From an uncultured Lachnospiraceae bacterium (GTDB taxonomy: Bacteria; Bacillota; Clostridia; Lachnospirales; Lachnospiraceae), in assembly GCA_910587295.1 (NCBI GenBank), contig CAJULP010000081.1, forward strand, positions 1-26,873: a stretch of DNA of 26,873 nt, written 5' to 3'. The translations under genes were made by a program, and so were the position numbers. The notes beneath the pieces are model-generated. The model did not search any database. It was given only the letters and a program-made list of their open reading frames with translations, and was not told the DNA's origin. Positions 16,826 through 24,527 of the stretch are shown piece by piece (the stretch's first letter is position 1; each line of letters begins with the position of its first letter).

Positions 16826-16853
16826 TTGACAAATATTGTATTAGTACTATAAT
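16826..16853 (+). promoter_or_regulatory. consensus promoter of the MacAB-like operon
   Basis: A perfect TTGACA (16826-16831) and a perfect TATAAT (16848-16853) are 16 bases apart, about 50 bases before the first ATG. Such a strong promoter usually needs a repressor; an inverted repeat overlaps it. Confidence 0.85.
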
Positions 16854-16859
16854 ACAATA
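16834..16859. promoter_or_regulatory. inverted repeat overlapping the export operon promoter, candidate repressor operator
   Basis: TATTGTATTA (16834-16843) and TAATACAATA (16850-16859) are exact reverse complements separated by GTACTA. The repeat covers the spacer and the whole -10 box. A bound dimer would block RNA polymerase. GntR proteins of the YtrA group bind sites of this general kind near ABC exporters, but no such gene is adjacent, so the binder is unknown. A further ATTGTA half-site occurs at 16761-16766. Confidence 0.6.
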
Positions 16860-16902
16860 GTATAGAAAAATGAGCGGCAAAGGCAGCGGAATGTGAGGCA
16901 GT

Positions 16903-17598
16903 ATGAGTGAACTGATTGAAATCCGGGATATGTGTAAGATTTATAATCCCGGTGAAAATGAGGTCCGGGCATTAGATCATGTGAATTTGAGAATTGACAA
17001 GAATGAGTTTGTGGCGATCATCGGGCAGTCCGGTTCGGGAAAGTCCACATTGATGAACATGTTAGGATGCCTGGATATCCCCACCAGCGGAACTTACATA
17101 TTAAACGGGCAGGACGTGTCAAATCTGACAGACGATGAGCTTTCGGATATCAGGAATAAAGAGATCGGGTTTATTTTTCAGGGATTTAACCTGATCGCAG
17201 GGCTTACGGCTCTTGAAAACGTAGAACTTCCCCTGATCTACCGGGGAGTGGCGAAAAAAGAGAGGATGCGGCTTTCTAAGATCGCCTTGGAAAAGGTGGG
17301 GCTGAAAGCAAGGATGGAGCATAAGCCTTCCGAAATGTCAGGGGGGCAGCAGCAGAGGGTAGCCATTGCAAGGGCGATTGCCCAGGCACCGCCGGTGGTG
17401 CTTGCCGATGAGCCTACGGGAAATCTGGATTCCGGTTCTACCAAGGAGATCATGGAAATCTTAAAAGGGCTCCATGCGGAAGGACGGACGGTCATATTGA
17501 TCACCCATGACAATGAAATTGCGGCCAGGGCAAAGCGGATCATCCGGATCATGGATGGGAAGATCGTGGATGATATTATCAATAAAGAAGAGGAGTAA
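16903..17598 (+). CDS. ABC transporter ATP-binding protein, MacB/LolD-type
   Basis: The ATPase has 231 residues and sits on the cytoplasmic side. The Walker A motif is GQSGSGKST at 41-49, the Q-loop is IFQGFNL, the signature is MSGGQQQRVAIARA, the Walker B with catalytic Glu is VVLADEPTGNLD, and the switch histidine is in LITHD. The sequence is of the class that powers MacB- and FtsX-like permeases, which export peptides, antibiotics or lipoproteins by mechanical coupling instead of channel transport. The ATG follows GAGG by only four bases, a short but usable spacing. It is the first gene of a three-gene operon. Confidence 0.95.
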   Translation: MSELIEIRDMCKIYNPGENEVRALDHVNLRIDKNEFVAIIGQSGSGKSTLMNMLGCLDIPTSGTYILNGQDVSNLTDDELSDIRNKEIGFIFQGFNLIAGLTALENVELPLIYRGVAKKERMRLSKIALEKVGLKARMEHKPSEMSGGQQQRVAIARAIAQAPPVVLADEPTGNLDSGSTKEIMEILKGLHAEGRTVILITHDNEIAARAKRIIRIMDGKIVDDIINKEEE

Positions 17599-17603
17599 GG
17601 ATT

Positions 17604-19103
17604 ATGAGCGCAGAAATGATGGACAAGAAAGAAAAAAAGCCTAAAAAGGAAAAAAATCCTAAGGAAAAGGTTCCTTTGGATAAGGCGGCAAAAAAGAAAC
17701 GCCGCAGGATCATATTTGCCTGCATTGCCGGCGTGCTTATCGTTGCTTTTGTGGTAATGAAGGCTATGGCAGGTCCGGGAGCACAGGCAATCGTCATGAC
17801 GGCGGGGGCGTGGACCGGGGAGATCGAGGAGACTATCAACACCAGCGGAATGGTCACAACCCTGGAGACGAAAACCTACTTTTCCAATGTGGATGTGAAG
17901 ATTGGCGATATTGCCGTGCAAAAAGGGGATGCGGTAAAAGCGGGAGATCTTCTGTTATCTTATGATGCGGCTGACCTTGCAAAGGAAAAGGAGCTGGCGC
18001 AGCTTTCTGCCAGACAGGCGGAAGGGAGCTATAAAAATTCCGTGCAGAGCAACAACGAAAAGCTGGGGGATCTGAACGAGGCAAATGTGAATCTGGATGT
18101 GCTGGAACAGCAGATTGCGGATGTGGAAGCCCGGATCAAGACGTTAGAGGCAAACATAGAACAGAAAAAGAGCGATATCGCTTATCAGGGAACACTTCTC
18201 CAGATCACCTTGCTGGACTGGCAGGAAAAGCAGCAAAAAGAAGGATTTTCCGAGTCCGATGAGGATATTTACCTGGAATTGCAAAAACAGGTCCAGTTAA
18301 ATAGTTATGAGCAGCAAAATAATGAGGAGATCCAGAAATGGCAGGAAGAACTGGAAGTCCATCAGGATATGCTGTCAGAATATAAAGAGTATCAGGCTGA
18401 AATGAAGTCTCAAAAAAGTTCCGCCGAGGCAGGAAAGCTTAATGCCGGGGCGAAGGAAGAACTGGAAGCAAATAACCAGACGAAAGAGATTCAGGCGGCT
18501 GATACCATAGAAAGCCTAGCCGCTGTGGAAAACGGCGTTACGGCGGAATTTGACGGTGTGGTCACGGAGATCAACGCAGTGGAAGGGGGCAGTGTAGCCC
18601 AGGGCTCTCCGCTCCTTAAGCTGGAAAGCACAAAGGACGTAATGGTCCAGATTTCCGTTACCAAGTATGACTTAAATAAAATTGCGGTAGGCCAGGGCGC
18701 CACGGTATCCATTGGCAGTAAGGAATACCAGGGTGAAGTCTCCAAGATCAACAAAATGGCGGAAACCAATAATAGCGGCGCGGCAGTAGTGGGAACGGAG
18801 ATCAGGATCAAAGATCCTGACAGTGACCTGATCTTAGGAGTGGAGGCAAAGGTTATTATCAGCACCGCAAAAGAGGAAAATGCCGTACTGGTTCCGGTAA
18901 GCGCCATCAATGTGGACATGGAAGGGGAATTTGTCTACGTGGTGGAAAATAACATTCTTACGAAAAAACGTGTAATGACGGGAATTTCCTCCGATCTTTA
19001 TATTCAGGTGACGGAAGGTCTTTCTGACGGGGAACAGGTAGTGACGGAAGTGGCGGCAAACCTTCAGGAGGGCATGACGGTTATGGCAATGCCCCAGCAG
19101 TAA
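17604..19103 (+). CDS. membrane fusion protein, HlyD/MacA-type
   Basis: This protein of 499 residues has a highly lysine-rich cytoplasmic tail (1-35), one membrane segment at about 36-52, and a large outside part. That part contains a split lipoyl (biotinyl-lipoyl-like) domain with halves near 105-125 (VQKGDAVKAGDLLLSYD) and 315-340 (VVTEINAVEGGSVAQGSPLLKLE). A long charged coiled-coil hairpin lies between them (about 130-290), followed by beta-barrel and membrane-proximal domains. In Gram-positive bacteria such proteins join MacB-like permeases and extend the export path through the cell wall region. The start follows AGGAGTAAGG. Gaps to its neighbours are 5 and 17 bases. Confidence 0.9.
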   Translation: MSAEMMDKKEKKPKKEKNPKEKVPLDKAAKKKRRRIIFACIAGVLIVAFVVMKAMAGPGAQAIVMTAGAWTGEIEETINTSGMVTTLETKTYFSNVDVKIGDIAVQKGDAVKAGDLLLSYDAADLAKEKELAQLSARQAEGSYKNSVQSNNEKLGDLNEANVNLDVLEQQIADVEARIKTLEANIEQKKSDIAYQGTLLQITLLDWQEKQQKEGFSESDEDIYLELQKQVQLNSYEQQNNEEIQKWQEELEVHQDMLSEYKEYQAEMKSQKSSAEAGKLNAGAKEELEANNQTKEIQAADTIESLAAVENGVTAEFDGVVTEINAVEGGSVAQGSPLLKLESTKDVMVQISVTKYDLNKIAVGQGATVSIGSKEYQGEVSKINKMAETNNSGAAVVGTEIRIKDPDSDLILGVEAKVIISTAKEENAVLVPVSAINVDMEGEFVYVVENNILTKKRVMTGISSDLYIQVTEGLSDGEQVVTEVAANLQEGMTVMAMPQQ

Positions 19104-19120
19104 GGAAACGGAGTATTGAT

Positions 19121-20341
19121 ATGGCACAGATTTGGGAATATATCAAAATTGCTTTGATGAACATCAAGAGCAATAAAGGGCGTTCTATTTTGACGATGCT
19201 TGGCATTATCATCGGGATTTCATCCGTCATTATGGTCATTTCGATCGGGAACGGCGTGCGGGGGCAGGTGAACTCGGAGCTGGAAGGACTGGCAGGGGGC
19301 CAGATTGCCTTTTATGTGGACAGCACCAGAAAAGACACCACGGTGGCTTTTGACCAGACGGATTTTGACGCGATCCAGGCAAATATCCCCCATGTAAAGG
19401 GCGTAACCCCCACTTTCGGCGTCTGGGGAACGGCGGAAGGGCCGAAAGGGGATTTCGATATCTCAATACAGGGCGGAACGGTGGGACTGCAATACATATC
19501 CCAGGATCCCATCGTCAAAGGAAAATATTTTTCCCAGAACGATTATGACAGCGGGAGCAATGTCTGCATTATCACGGAAAGCAATGCGGCGGCGCTTTTT
19601 GGAACCAGCGACGTGGTGGGGATGACCTTTGATGCCACGGTCTGGGGGATCACACAGGAGCTGCGTATTATCGGGGTTCGGCAGGACAATGCGGCATCCA
19701 TAGTTTCCATGGGGAGCGGGGGGTTAGTCACCATTCAGGCGGAAATGCCCTTAACTTTTATGGCGAACAAGTTTGGCTACTGGATTGATGAGGTAGACCA
19801 GTTTTACGTGATCGCGGAGTCCTCGGAATATTGCACCGAGGTTGCGGCAAAGACCTTATCTTTGTTGGAGAACCGCCACAATGTGCGGGGAGAAAACCAG
19901 ATTATGATGCAGAGCTTTTCGGATATGACCGCACAGTTTGACACGATCTTAAGCTTTATCACGGTTTTCATTTCTTTTGTTGCGGCTATCTCACTTTTGG
20001 TAGGAGGGATCGGCGTTATGAACATCATGCTGGTATCCGTCACGGAAAGGACCAGGGAGATCGGGATTCGGAAGGCTTTAGGGGCAAGGACGATTTCGGT
20101 GCTTTTGCAGTTCCTTGCAGAGGCCGGGATCATTACACTGCTTGGAGGACTTATTGGGATCGGGTTAGGTGTCCTTGGCGGCTTTGGCATAGGGGCGATC
20201 GCGGGAGTGACCCCACAGGTCAATGCGGGTACGGTGGTCTTTGCATCCCTGTTTTCCTGCGGTGTGGGTATCTTTTTCGGGATTTACCCGGCCAGGAAGG
20301 CGGCGAAGTTAAACCCCATTGAAGCACTGCGGCATGAGTAA
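19121..20341 (+). CDS. ABC transporter permease, MacB/FtsX-type
   Basis: The 406-residue protein has one amino-terminal membrane segment (about 20-42) and a large extracytoplasmic MacB_PCD domain (about 45-270). Three carboxyl-terminal segments form the FtsX domain, with the hallmark SVTERTREIGIRKALGA between the second and third segments and the ending PARKAAKLNPIEALRHE. This is the permease of the tripartite exporter with the two preceding genes. The substrate is not indicated: no peptide or lantibiotic gene lies nearby. ACGGAG precedes the ATG. The operon could give resistance to a cell-envelope agent, consistent with its repressible strong promoter (inference). Confidence 0.95.
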   Translation: MAQIWEYIKIALMNIKSNKGRSILTMLGIIIGISSVIMVISIGNGVRGQVNSELEGLAGGQIAFYVDSTRKDTTVAFDQTDFDAIQANIPHVKGVTPTFGVWGTAEGPKGDFDISIQGGTVGLQYISQDPIVKGKYFSQNDYDSGSNVCIITESNAAALFGTSDVVGMTFDATVWGITQELRIIGVRQDNAASIVSMGSGGLVTIQAEMPLTFMANKFGYWIDEVDQFYVIAESSEYCTEVAAKTLSLLENRHNVRGENQIMMQSFSDMTAQFDTILSFITVFISFVAAISLLVGGIGVMNIMLVSVTERTREIGIRKALGARTISVLLQFLAEAGIITLLGGLIGIGLGVLGGFGIGAIAGVTPQVNAGTVVFASLFSCGVGIFFGIYPARKAAKLNPIEALRHE

Positions 20342-20350
20342 GTTTTATTG

Positions 20351-20378
20351 TTGCACTTTGGCTGATTTTTAGTATAAT
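20351..20378 (+). promoter_or_regulatory. promoter of the YcxB-like gene and the tsa cluster
   Basis: TTGCAC (20351-20356) and a perfect TATAAT (20373-20378) are 16 bases apart. Transcription would begin near 20385, just before the hairpin at 20392-20415. Confidence 0.65.
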
Positions 20379-20391
20379 AAGAAGAGTGAAG

Positions 20392-20415
20392 GCACCTGCT
20401 TTTGCAGGTGCTTTT
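20392..20415 (+). terminator. intrinsic terminator or leader hairpin between the macB-like gene and the YcxB-like gene
   Basis: A perfect 8-bp GC-rich stem GCACCTGC/GCAGGTGC (20392-20399 with 20404-20411) with a TTTT loop is followed by TTTT. It can end the export operon. It also lies directly downstream of the next promoter, so transcripts from that promoter would begin with it. Confidence 0.75.
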
Positions 20416-20448
20416 CCTCATACAGGAAATCGAGAAAGGGAAATCGGG

Positions 20449-20928
20449 ATGGAAGTGGAATTTGATGTGAAGATAACGCCGGGGGCGTTATATGATTATA
20501 TGCTATATCATACTTATACCAGCCCCTCCGGACTTTTAGGCGCAGTGGTGGGGGCTTTGCTGGTGACGGCTTTTTTTATGGGGGCAGGGGTGCTCTGCCT
20601 GTTAGCCGGTATCATCATCCTTGTCTATCTTCCATGGACGTTGTTCCTCAAATCCAGACAGCAGTACCTGGCAAACCCGGCGTTTAAAACGCCTCTTCAT
20701 TATAAGATGACGGAGGAAGGGATTGAAGTATCTCAAAACGGGGAAACCCAGAGCCAGAAGTGGGAAGATCTGTTTAAGGCAGTTTCCACCCCAAAGAGCT
20801 TGATCGTGTATACCTCCCGGGTCAACGCGTCCATTTTTCCCAAAAGGGATCTTAAGGAAAATTCGACGGCGGCCATCAGGATGATTTCCACCCATATGCC
20901 GCCCCAAAAAGTGAAAATCCGCGGATAA
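20449..20928 (+). CDS. YcxB-like membrane protein
   Basis: The 159-residue protein begins with a short soluble stretch. Two membrane segments follow at about 29-66, and then a carboxyl-terminal domain (about 75-155) with the YcxB-like pattern: HYKMTEEGIEVSQNGE, WEDLFKAV, and SLIVYTSR. The role is unknown in all members. The start at 20449 follows AAAGGGAAA; extending to a GTG at 20386 would translate the hairpin and is rejected. The stop lies 27 bases before tsaE, so it probably shares a transcript with the tsa genes. Confidence 0.75.
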   Translation: MEVEFDVKITPGALYDYMLYHTYTSPSGLLGAVVGALLVTAFFMGAGVLCLLAGIIILVYLPWTLFLKSRQQYLANPAFKTPLHYKMTEEGIEVSQNGETQSQKWEDLFKAVSTPKSLIVYTSRVNASIFPKRDLKENSTAAIRMISTHMPPQKVKIRG

Positions 20929-20955
20929 GAAAGGGTGAAAGACAGGAAAAAGGGC

Positions 20956-21411
20956 ATGGATAAGACGATTTTTGAAAGTTTTGGGCCGGAAGATACCTTC
21001 CGTTTTGGAAAAGAATTGGGGGAAAAGGCTAAGGAGGGAAGTGTTTTTACCTTAGTTGGTGATTTAGGGGCAGGCAAGACAGTGTTTTCAAAGGGCCTGG
21101 CGGAAGGACTTGGGGTCACGGAACAGGTAAACAGCCCGACCTTTACCATTTTACAGGTGTATGAGCAGGGGCGCTGTCCTTTTTATCATTTTGACGTATA
21201 TCGGATTGGAGACAGCTCCGAGATGGATGAGATCGGGTACGAGGAATATATTTATGGGGAAGGGGTCTGCCTGATCGAGTGGGCGGATTTGATTGAAGAG
21301 ATTCTTCCGCCCCGGTATCTGAAGGTTACGATAGAAAAGGATGTGGAAAAAGGATATGACTACAGGAAAATCACTCTTGAGGGCGTAGGATATGAAGATC
21401 ATTGCTATTGA
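20956..21411 (+). CDS. tsaE: tRNA threonylcarbamoyladenosine biosynthesis ATPase TsaE
   Basis: A 151-residue P-loop ATPase acting with TsaB and TsaD in forming t6A at position 37 of ANN-decoding tRNAs. Walker A is GDLGAGKT at 35-42. The switch stretch SPTFTILQVYE, the strand FYHFDVYRIG and the final CLIEWADLIEE are all diagnostic. The ATG at 20956 has AGGAAAAAGGG before it and gives the usual length; the GTG at 20935 has only AAGG next to it. It overlaps tsaB by 20 bases, implying coupled translation. Confidence 0.96.
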   Translation: MDKTIFESFGPEDTFRFGKELGEKAKEGSVFTLVGDLGAGKTVFSKGLAEGLGVTEQVNSPTFTILQVYEQGRCPFYHFDVYRIGDSSEMDEIGYEEYIYGEGVCLIEWADLIEEILPPRYLKVTIEKDVEKGYDYRKITLEGVGYEDHCY

Positions 21412-22144
21412 CAGTTCAGGACTGGTGGCATCGGCTGCCATCGTGGAGAATGATGTCCTGATTGGAGAATATAATGTGCAGTACAAAAAGACCCATTCCC
21501 AGACGCTCCTTCCTATGCTGGATGCGTTGGCGAAGATGGTGGAGCTGGATTTAGACACGGTGGATGCCATTGCGCTGGCAAAGGGGCCGGGGTCTTTTAC
21601 CGGGCTCCGCATTGGGTCTGCCACCGCAAAGGGCCTGGGTCTTGCCATGGGAAAGCCCCTGGTGGAGATCCCTACATTGGATGGGCTTGCCTGCAATCTG
21701 TATGGCACGGATAAGCTGGTATGTCCTATGATGGATGCCAGAAGAAATCAGGTTTATACCGGAGTTTATGAATATGTGAAAACAGGGCAGAGCCCGGTAT
21801 CTTATCAGTTAAAGAGTCTGGTGCCCCAGTGTGCGGTGCCGGTTGCGCAGATTGCGGAAATATTAAACGGATACGGCAGGGAAGTGATATTGCTTGGGGA
21901 TGGTATTCCGGTTTACACAAAGGCGCTTCAAGAGCTTCTCACCGTGCCTTACGGTTTTGCGCCGGCACATGTAAACCGCCAGAGGGCAGCGGCTTTTGGC
22001 AGACTTGCCATGCAGTACATACAGGAAGGAAAGATCGTCAGCGCAGATAGCCATGCACCGGAGTATCTGCGGCTGTCGCAGGCAGAGAGGGAGAAAAACG
22101 AAAAAGGACATGGGAATATTAGTCAGGGAAATGGAAGCCGGTGA
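21392..22144 (+). CDS. tsaB: tRNA threonylcarbamoyladenosine biosynthesis protein TsaB
   Basis: A 250-residue ASKHA-fold protein that dimerises with TsaD and supports t6A transfer. Its amino end (IIAIDSSGLVASAAIVEND), the motif ALAKGPGSFTGLRIG and the strand MMDARRNQVYTGVYEY are characteristic. TsaB lacks catalytic metal residues and serves as a platform. The ATG lies inside the last codons of tsaE. Its own tail overlaps the start of rimI by 35 bases, so tsaE-tsaB-rimI are tightly linked. Confidence 0.96.
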   Translation: MKIIAIDSSGLVASAAIVENDVLIGEYNVQYKKTHSQTLLPMLDALAKMVELDLDTVDAIALAKGPGSFTGLRIGSATAKGLGLAMGKPLVEIPTLDGLACNLYGTDKLVCPMMDARRNQVYTGVYEYVKTGQSPVSYQLKSLVPQCAVPVAQIAEILNGYGREVILLGDGIPVYTKALQELLTVPYGFAPAHVNRQRAAAFGRLAMQYIQEGKIVSADSHAPEYLRLSQAEREKNEKGHGNISQGNGSR

Positions 22145-22547
22145 TGTTGCGGCGGTAAGCGCCATTGAGGCGTCGGTGTTTTCGATGCCCTGGTCGGCGG
22201 ATGATTTTTTGGAAATGATCCAGGCGGACTATGCTTATTATTACGTGGCATTGTACGACGGGAAGATTGCAGGGTGCTGCGGGATCAGGGATATCGCCGG
22301 GGAAGGCGAAATCACCAATGTGGTGGTGGATGCATCCCTAAGGCGGCAGAAAATTGCCCGGACGATGCTGGAACATATGCTTGCAAAAGCAGAGGAAAGA
22401 GGGATAGGGGCTTATACTCTTGAAGTGAGGTGTAGCAACCTGCCAGCTATCCGGCTGTATGAGAGCCTGGGATTTTTGGGGGAGGGGGTACGGCCCGGGT
22501 TTTATGATAAGCCTAAGGAAGACGCCCTGATCATGTGGAAAAGATAG
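22110..22547 (+). CDS. rimI: ribosomal-protein-type N-acetyltransferase RimI
   Basis: This GNAT family acetyltransferase of 145 residues typically acetylates the amino-terminal alanine of ribosomal protein bS18. The fold order fits: strand with EITNVVVDASLRRQKIARTML, then YTLEVRCSNLPAIRLYESLGF, then the tail with RPGFYDKPKEDALIMWK. The acetyl-CoA loop reads R78-R79-Q80-K81-I82-A83, where the fourth position is normally Gly, a deviation worth noting. AAAAAGGA precedes the ATG. The gene start is inside tsaB. In many bacteria rimI follows tsaB, which supports the name. Confidence 0.9.
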   Translation: MGILVREMEAGDVAAVSAIEASVFSMPWSADDFLEMIQADYAYYYVALYDGKIAGCCGIRDIAGEGEITNVVVDASLRRQKIARTMLEHMLAKAEERGIGAYTLEVRCSNLPAIRLYESLGFLGEGVRPGFYDKPKEDALIMWKR

Positions 22548-22592
22548 GAAGGGCATGGAAGAATTACCACTGTTTCTTATTTTTCTTTTATG

Positions 22593-22598
22593 TATAAT
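22593..22598 (+). promoter_or_regulatory. possible -10 box before the small four-cysteine protein
   Basis: A perfect TATAAT follows a T-rich stretch, but the -35 region (CTGTTT at 22570-22575, 17 bases away) is a poor match. It would start a leader of about 70 bases with stem-loops. Confidence 0.4.
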
Positions 22599-22607
22599 AG
22601 ACTTAGG

Positions 22608-22654
22608 TGCCAAGAAATCGGCATGCTGAATATCAGCATGTTGATGTTCAGCAT
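22608..22654 (+). repeat. cluster of complementary short repeats able to form alternative stem-loops
   Basis: CATGCTGA (22622-22629) pairs perfectly with TCAGCATG (22633-22640) around a 3-base loop. ATGCTGAA (22623-22630) also pairs with a second TTCAGCAT (22647-22654). The two pairings exclude each other. A 4-bp TGCC/GGCA stem precedes them. They sit directly before the AGGAGG of the next gene. Confidence 0.55.
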
Positions 22655-22673
22655 ATAAAAGGAGGATAAGATC

Positions 22674-22922
22674 ATGAGAATATATACGGATGAAAGCAGG
22701 AATCAGCTTGCAGGCGTGATCTGCAATCAGTGTAAAAAAGAATTATCAGTGGAAAACGGAATCATAAAAGAAGGATGCTTTAGCGGAAACATCCAATTTG
22801 GATTTTTCAGCGGTAAAGACGGAAAGAAGCATTCTTTTGATCTGTGCGAGGAATGTTATGATAAAATGATAAAAGGCTTTGCTATTCCGGTGGAAGAGGA
22901 GGACGTAACAGAACTGCTTTAA
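22674..22922 (+). CDS. small four-cysteine (zinc-ribbon-like) protein
   Basis: An 82-residue hypothetical protein. Two CxxC pairs, C17-N-Q-C20 and C58-E-E-C61, suggest a zinc ribbon or treble-clef-like site; a further Cys is at 35. Between them lies a Gly/Phe-rich strand region (NIQFGFFSGKDGKKHSF). The carboxyl end is acidic. No signal peptide or membrane segment is present. AAAAGGAGG precedes the ATG. It lies 48 bases before rnz. The name is not known to me; a structural metal site is likely, and regulation or protein contact is possible. Confidence 0.75.
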   Translation: MRIYTDESRNQLAGVICNQCKKELSVENGIIKEGCFSGNIQFGFFSGKDGKKHSFDLCEECYDKMIKGFAIPVEEEDVTELL

Positions 22923-22970
22923 GCGGATGTCTGAGGATGCGGAATGGCAAGTACGGATACAGGAGGAAAT

Positions 22971-23891
22971 ATGCTGGATATTTGCTTACTTGGAACCGGC
23001 GGGATGATGCCGCTTCCATACCGCTTTCTGACATCTATGATGGCCAGATATAATGGGCAAAGTATTTTGATCGATTGTGGGGAAGGAACGCAGGTCGCCA
23101 TGAAGGAAAAGGGGTGGAGCCCTAAGCCTATTGACGTGATCTGCTTTACCCACTTTCACGCGGATCATATCAGCGGACTGCCGGGAATGCTCCTTACGAT
23201 GGGGAATGCGGAACGGACAGAGCCGCTGCTTTTGGTGGGACCTAAGGGACTTTCCAGGGTGGTGGCATCACTTCGTGTTATTGCGCCGGAGCTGCCCTTT
23301 GAGATTGAATGCATGGAAATGACACTGCCGGAGCATGTGATCCGTTTTGACGGTTTCAGGATCGAGGCGTTTAAGGTAAACCATAACGTACCCTGTTATG
23401 GGTACAGCATTTGTATTGACCGGATTGGTAAATTCCAAATAGACAAGGCTGTCGCATTGGGGATTGAAAAGAAGTACTGGAACCGCTTACAGCACGGAGA
23501 AACCATAGAAACAGGGAAAATGACACTCTTGCCGGAAATGGTCTTAGGGCCTGCAAGGAAGGGGCTTAAGGTGACCTACTGTACAGACACCAGACCAACG
23601 GAAGGGATCGTGAGCCATGCGGCCGGGTCGGATCTTTTTATCTGCGAAGGGATGTACGGGGAGCCGGACAAAAAGGCGAAAGCCCGGGAAAATAAGCATA
23701 TGACTTTTTATGAGGCGGCGGAGATGGCAAGGCGTGCCGGGGTTTCCAGGTTGTGGCTGACCCATTACAGTCCTTCCTTAAACAGGCCGGAGGAATTTTT
23801 GGCAGATGTAAGGAAGATATTTAAAGATGCCGAAGTATGTAGGGACGGCAAGACTGTGGAGCTGTTGTTTGAGGATGAGGAAAGGGAATAA
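22971..23891 (+). CDS. rnz: ribonuclease Z, tRNA 3' processing endonuclease
   Basis: This zinc-dependent metallo-beta-lactamase fold nuclease of 306 residues cuts precursor tRNA after the discriminator base. The metal motif is H61-F-H63-A-D65-H66, preceded by LIDCGEGTQVA and the start MLDICLLGTGG. The distal ligands lie in KVTYCTDTRPT and the HMTFYEAAEMARRAGVSRLWLTHYSP block, which is typical of RNase Z rather than lactamases. AGGAGG ends 4 bases before the ATG at 22971; the in-frame ATG at 22944 has no ribosome site. Its function suits the tRNA genes at the right end, which lack an encoded CCA. Confidence 0.93.
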   Translation: MLDICLLGTGGMMPLPYRFLTSMMARYNGQSILIDCGEGTQVAMKEKGWSPKPIDVICFTHFHADHISGLPGMLLTMGNAERTEPLLLVGPKGLSRVVASLRVIAPELPFEIECMEMTLPEHVIRFDGFRIEAFKVNHNVPCYGYSICIDRIGKFQIDKAVALGIEKKYWNRLQHGETIETGKMTLLPEMVLGPARKGLKVTYCTDTRPTEGIVSHAAGSDLFICEGMYGEPDKKAKARENKHMTFYEAAEMARRAGVSRLWLTHYSPSLNRPEEFLADVRKIFKDAEVCRDGKTVELLFEDEERE

Positions 23892-23914
23892 GCGGTAAAA
23901 GGAGGATGGTACAG

Positions 23915-24517
23915 ATGAAGGATAAAGGGAACGGGAGCGGACTCAAGGGCTTTATCATCGGGCTGGTTCTGATCGGGCTGGTCCTTGGGTATTTTTACTA
24001 TTTGTCTGTCAGAAAAGGCGGGGATGAAAGCGACGAGGTGGAGATCAGCCCGGTGCAGGAAGTGCTGCTCCGGAACTTAGACAAAAGTTATCCCCCTTCT
24101 CCCCGGGAGGTGCTAAAATATTACGGGCAGCTTGTCCAGTGTTTTTACGGGGAAGAATACACGGAAGAAGAATTTGAGCAGCTGGCGGCTAAAGTCATGG
24201 AATTGTATGACGACGAGCTGGCCGGGAATCAGACCCCGGAGCAGTATCTGGAAAATCTCCGGTGGGATGTGGATCAGTGGAAGGAAAAGGAAACGAAAGT
24301 TTCAAGCTACAGCCTGCCCTCCAGCACGGATGTGGATTTTTTTACCGAGGATGGATATAGCTGGGCAAGGCTTTATTTTGGGATGAACCTGCGTAAAGGC
24401 ACACAGCTAGACGTGATTAATGCGGTTTACTTGCTGCGGAAAGATGATCAGGGCCACTGGAAAATTTATGGCTGGAAACTGGAAGAAGACTTAAACGGTT
24501 CCGGTACGGCTGAATAA
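23915..24517 (+). CDS. single-pass membrane protein with extracytoplasmic domain, DUF6715-like
   Basis: The 200-residue protein has one membrane segment (about 12-30) and then an acidic outside domain with helices (QEVLLRNLDKSYPPSPREVLKYY onward) and strands. It resembles a clostridial family I recall as DUF6715; the assignment is tentative and no role is known. AAAGGAGG is followed at once by an in-frame ATG at 23906, but the ATG at 23915 has correct spacing, so it is taken as the start. It lies between rnz and tsaD, 10 bases before the latter, and is probably cotranscribed. Confidence 0.7.
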   Translation: MKDKGNGSGLKGFIIGLVLIGLVLGYFYYLSVRKGGDESDEVEISPVQEVLLRNLDKSYPPSPREVLKYYGQLVQCFYGEEYTEEEFEQLAAKVMELYDDELAGNQTPEQYLENLRWDVDQWKEKETKVSSYSLPSSTDVDFFTEDGYSWARLYFGMNLRKGTQLDVINAVYLLRKDDQGHWKIYGWKLEEDLNGSGTAE

Positions 24518-24527
24518 AGGATAAGAT

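Noticed and set aside
17238..17921. 227-codon open frame on the minus strand
   Set aside because: Spans the end of the ATPase and the start of the fusion protein genes in antisense; low-complexity Phe/Arg composition.
16903..20341. Bacteriocin or lantibiotic export/immunity locus
   Set aside because: No precursor peptide, modification enzyme or peptidase domain is found near the MacAB-like genes.
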